14,826 nt of DNA, taken from positions 1-14,826 of the forward strand of contig SVOX01000025.1 of the NCBI GenBank assembly GCA_015066165.1, read 5' to 3'. This DNA is from Oscillospiraceae bacterium. Lineage in GTDB: Bacteria > Bacillota > Clostridia > Oscillospirales > Acutalibacteraceae. Each line of letters begins with the position of its first letter. The first letter of the stretch is position 1. The notes beneath the pieces are model-generated. The model worked only from the letters and a program-made list of their open reading frames with translations. It was not told where the DNA came from and did not search any database. Below are positions 13,443-14,826 of this stretch, in pieces. The position numbers and the translations under genes are program-made.

Positions 13443-14663
13443 TTATACTTTCTTAACGCCTATGGTAACCTTTTGGTCATTGATATCCCATTCACGAGTA
13501 AAGCCAACCGCTTCACCAACGCTCAAGGAATCTGCCAAAGTATCCCCTGCTATATCGACAGTTTTGCGAGTAGCAATATCACAAACAACTTCACTGCCTG
13601 AAATTGTGATTTCAATATGGTCAGTCACGTTGAAATCTGCTTCCTTACGCATTGTTTGAATTTTGCTTATAATCTCACGAACAAAGCCCTCTTCGATGAG
13701 TTCTTCGGTAAGAACTGTATCAAGCGCTACAGTAATACCCTTATCACTTACGGTGAAGAAGCCCTCTTTTTGCGCAGCATCTATAAGCAAGTCTTCTGCC
13801 TCAAGTTCAATATCACCTGTTGAGAGTGTGAGTGTTAACTTTCCGCTTTCGTCAAGTTGCTTTTTGGCGGCATTGCCATCAATAGCAGCCAAAGCATTTC
13901 TGATTTCGCCAAGTTGTTTGCCAAACTTTGGTCCCAAAGTTTTAAGTTGTGGTTTAAAGGTATAACTTACAAAATTGTCAACTTCACCTGTGAAATCAAC
14001 GTTTTTAATGTTAAGTTCTTCTTTAATAATATCAATAAAACTTTGTTCAACTTCGCCGTCAAGTTTCACATACATTGTATTAAGCGGTTGACGGTTTTTA
14101 CGGCTTGAACCGTTACGAGCCGAACGGCCAAGAACAACTATATCAAGAACCTTTGCCATTTGGTCTTCAAGGTTTGTGTCGATACGTGTTTCGTCAACTT
14201 CTGGGAAGCGGCAAAGGTGAATACTTTCAGCCGCAGTTTTATCCACACTTATAACAAGATTTTGATAAATGTTTTCTGCCATAAACGGAATCATTGGAGC
14301 GGCAGTTTTTGCAGTTACAACAAGTGCGTGATAAAGTGTCATATAAGCCGCAATTTTATCATCGGTCATATCTTGTACCCAATAACGTTCTCTGCCACGG
14401 CGTACATACCAGTTACTCATTTCATCAACAAATTCCTGCAAAGCACGTGCGGCTTCGGGGATACGGTAATTGGCAAGGTTTGTATCAACAGTTTTAACCA
14501 TTGAATTAAGTTTTGACAAAAGCCACTTATCCATAACTGTCAATTTGCAGTCATCAAGATTATATTTTGTGGGGTCAAACTTATCTATGTTTGCATAAAG
14601 AACGTAGAAAGCATAAGTATTAAAGAGTGTGCCCATAAACTTACGCTGACCTTCAACCACGGT
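13443..14663 (-). CDS. ileS: Isoleucyl-tRNA synthetase, C-terminal portion, 5' part missing
   Basis: This enzyme charges tRNA-Ile. About 400 residues are present, starting at VVEGQRKFMGTLFNTYAFYVLYANIDKF and running through the anticodon-binding helical domain to a C-terminal domain ending GFTREWDINDQKVTIGVKKV. The C-terminal IQTMRKEADFNVTDHI region belongs to the longer bacterial/eukaryote-like type (IleS2), which lacks the Bacillus/E. coli-type C-terminal zinc finger. That type tends to tolerate mupirocin. The HIGH and KMSKS catalytic motifs would lie upstream and are absent. The sequence upstream of about 14660 is not ileS but the middle of a foreign thioredoxin reductase, joined in frame. 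The ATG at 14786 is a Met inside that fragment, not a start. Confidence 0.9.
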   Translation of the reverse strand, partial: TVVEGQRKFMGTLFNTYAFYVLYANIDKFDPTKYNLDDCKLTVMDKWLLSKLNSMVKTVDTNLANYRIPEAARALQEFVDEMSNWYVRRGRERYWVQDMTDDKIAAYMTLYHALVVTAKTAAPMIPFMAENIYQNLVISVDKTAAESIHLCRFPEVDETRIDTNLEDQMAKVLDIVVLGRSARNGSSRKNRQPLNTMYVKLDGEVEQSFIDIIKEELNIKNVDFTGEVDNFVSYTFKPQLKTLGPKFGKQLGEIRNALAAIDGNAAKKQLDESGKLTLTLSTGDIELEAEDLLIDAAQKEGFFTVSDKGITVALDTVLTEELIEEGFVREIISKIQTMRKEADFNVTDHIEITISGSEVVCDIATRKTVDIAGDTLADSLSVGEAVGFTREWDINDQKVTIGVKKV

Positions 14664-14826
14664 CTTACCGTAAAACGTACCTTCGCTGGTCTCGATCCGT
14701 TTGGGCTCTGCCCGCAGATCCATGGATTTCACTTCCGCGTATTCGGTTTTTGCCCCGAAGCGCTCTGCGCCCTCCTGCATCTGCATGCCAAGGGTAAACC
14801 CGTCTATTCCCTCCGCAAAACCGGGG
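14658..14826 (-). pseudogene. Foreign trxB fragment fused to ileS, likely assembly chimera
   Basis: The minus-strand frame from the window edge reads PGFAEGIDGFTLGMQMQEGAERFGAK and on to EGTFYGKTVV. It aligns residue for residue with positions 52-108 of the thioredoxin reductase encoded at 8510-9424, which shows YPGFPQGVDGFTLGMQMQQGAERFGAKTEY and FYAKTV. It then continues directly as IleS. By hand count bases 14671-14826 are about 57% GC, against about 34% for 14521-14640. Codon choice also differs (CTG/GCC/CGC-rich). It shares no long nucleotide run with the native trxB, so it comes from another genome. It ends at the window edge, so both a join artefact and, less likely, a real recombination are possible. 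Confidence 0.85.

Noticed and set aside
13443..14786. A complete 447-residue gene starting at the ATG 14786
   Set aside because: The first 43 residues are the middle of a thioredoxin reductase and the frame is open beyond the ATG to the window edge, so the Met is internal. The fusion coincides with a sharp GC change.

Overview
The window looks like a low-GC Clostridia chromosome segment, probably from the Oscillospiraceae/Ruminococcaceae side of the Firmicutes and probably from a metagenome assembly. The reasons are the AT-rich composition, AAGGAGG-type ribosome binding sites, sigma-A promoters, a Bacillus-type LexA box, a SpoIID homologue, a type-2-like isoleucyl-tRNA synthetase and Firmicute gene order (rplS-lepB-rbgA). 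No rRNA, tRNA, insertion sequence, CRISPR array or phage gene was seen. Most of the window is ordinary housekeeping DNA. The unusual parts are short and mostly non-coding, or are very small genes.

Layout. Bases 1-2083 (minus strand) hold a ribosome/secretion operon: a clear promoter, a structured leader resembling the L19 leader, rplS, a strong terminator inside the operon, lepB, then rbgA running off the left edge. Bases 2389-6753 (plus strand) hold a glycogen/alpha-glucan breakdown pair, glgP and a GH13 amylase-type enzyme, with overlapping stop and start codons and a shared terminator. Bases 6770-7325 carry two very small membrane-protein genes. The second has a perfect-spacing promoter directly followed by a LexA (SOS) box. 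An AraC-family regulator follows (7362-8171), then a terminator and a remarkable 200-base array of short hairpins bordered by GCGATAT/ATATCGC tags (8297-8493).

Bases 8510-10479 (minus strand) form an operon of a YfcE-type phosphoesterase, queH (queuosine tRNA modification) and trxB. Divergent from it are three overlapping small genes of unknown function (10573-11529), the last with a Pro-rich linker and a hydrophobic C-terminus. Then come a polytopic membrane protein of unknown function (minus) and a spoIID-like gene (plus), and finally the 3' portion of ileS (minus).

The last ~165 bases do not belong with the rest. They are about 57% GC against about 34% in the adjacent ileS sequence. They encode the middle of a different thioredoxin reductase, fused in frame to ileS at about 14655-14666. 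This is most likely an assembly chimera at a contig end, so the apparent 447-residue fused ORF should not be trusted.

Best candidates for something undescribed are the SOS-box small membrane protein at 7081-7257, the branched hairpin array at 8297-8493 and the three-gene small-protein operon at 10573-11529.
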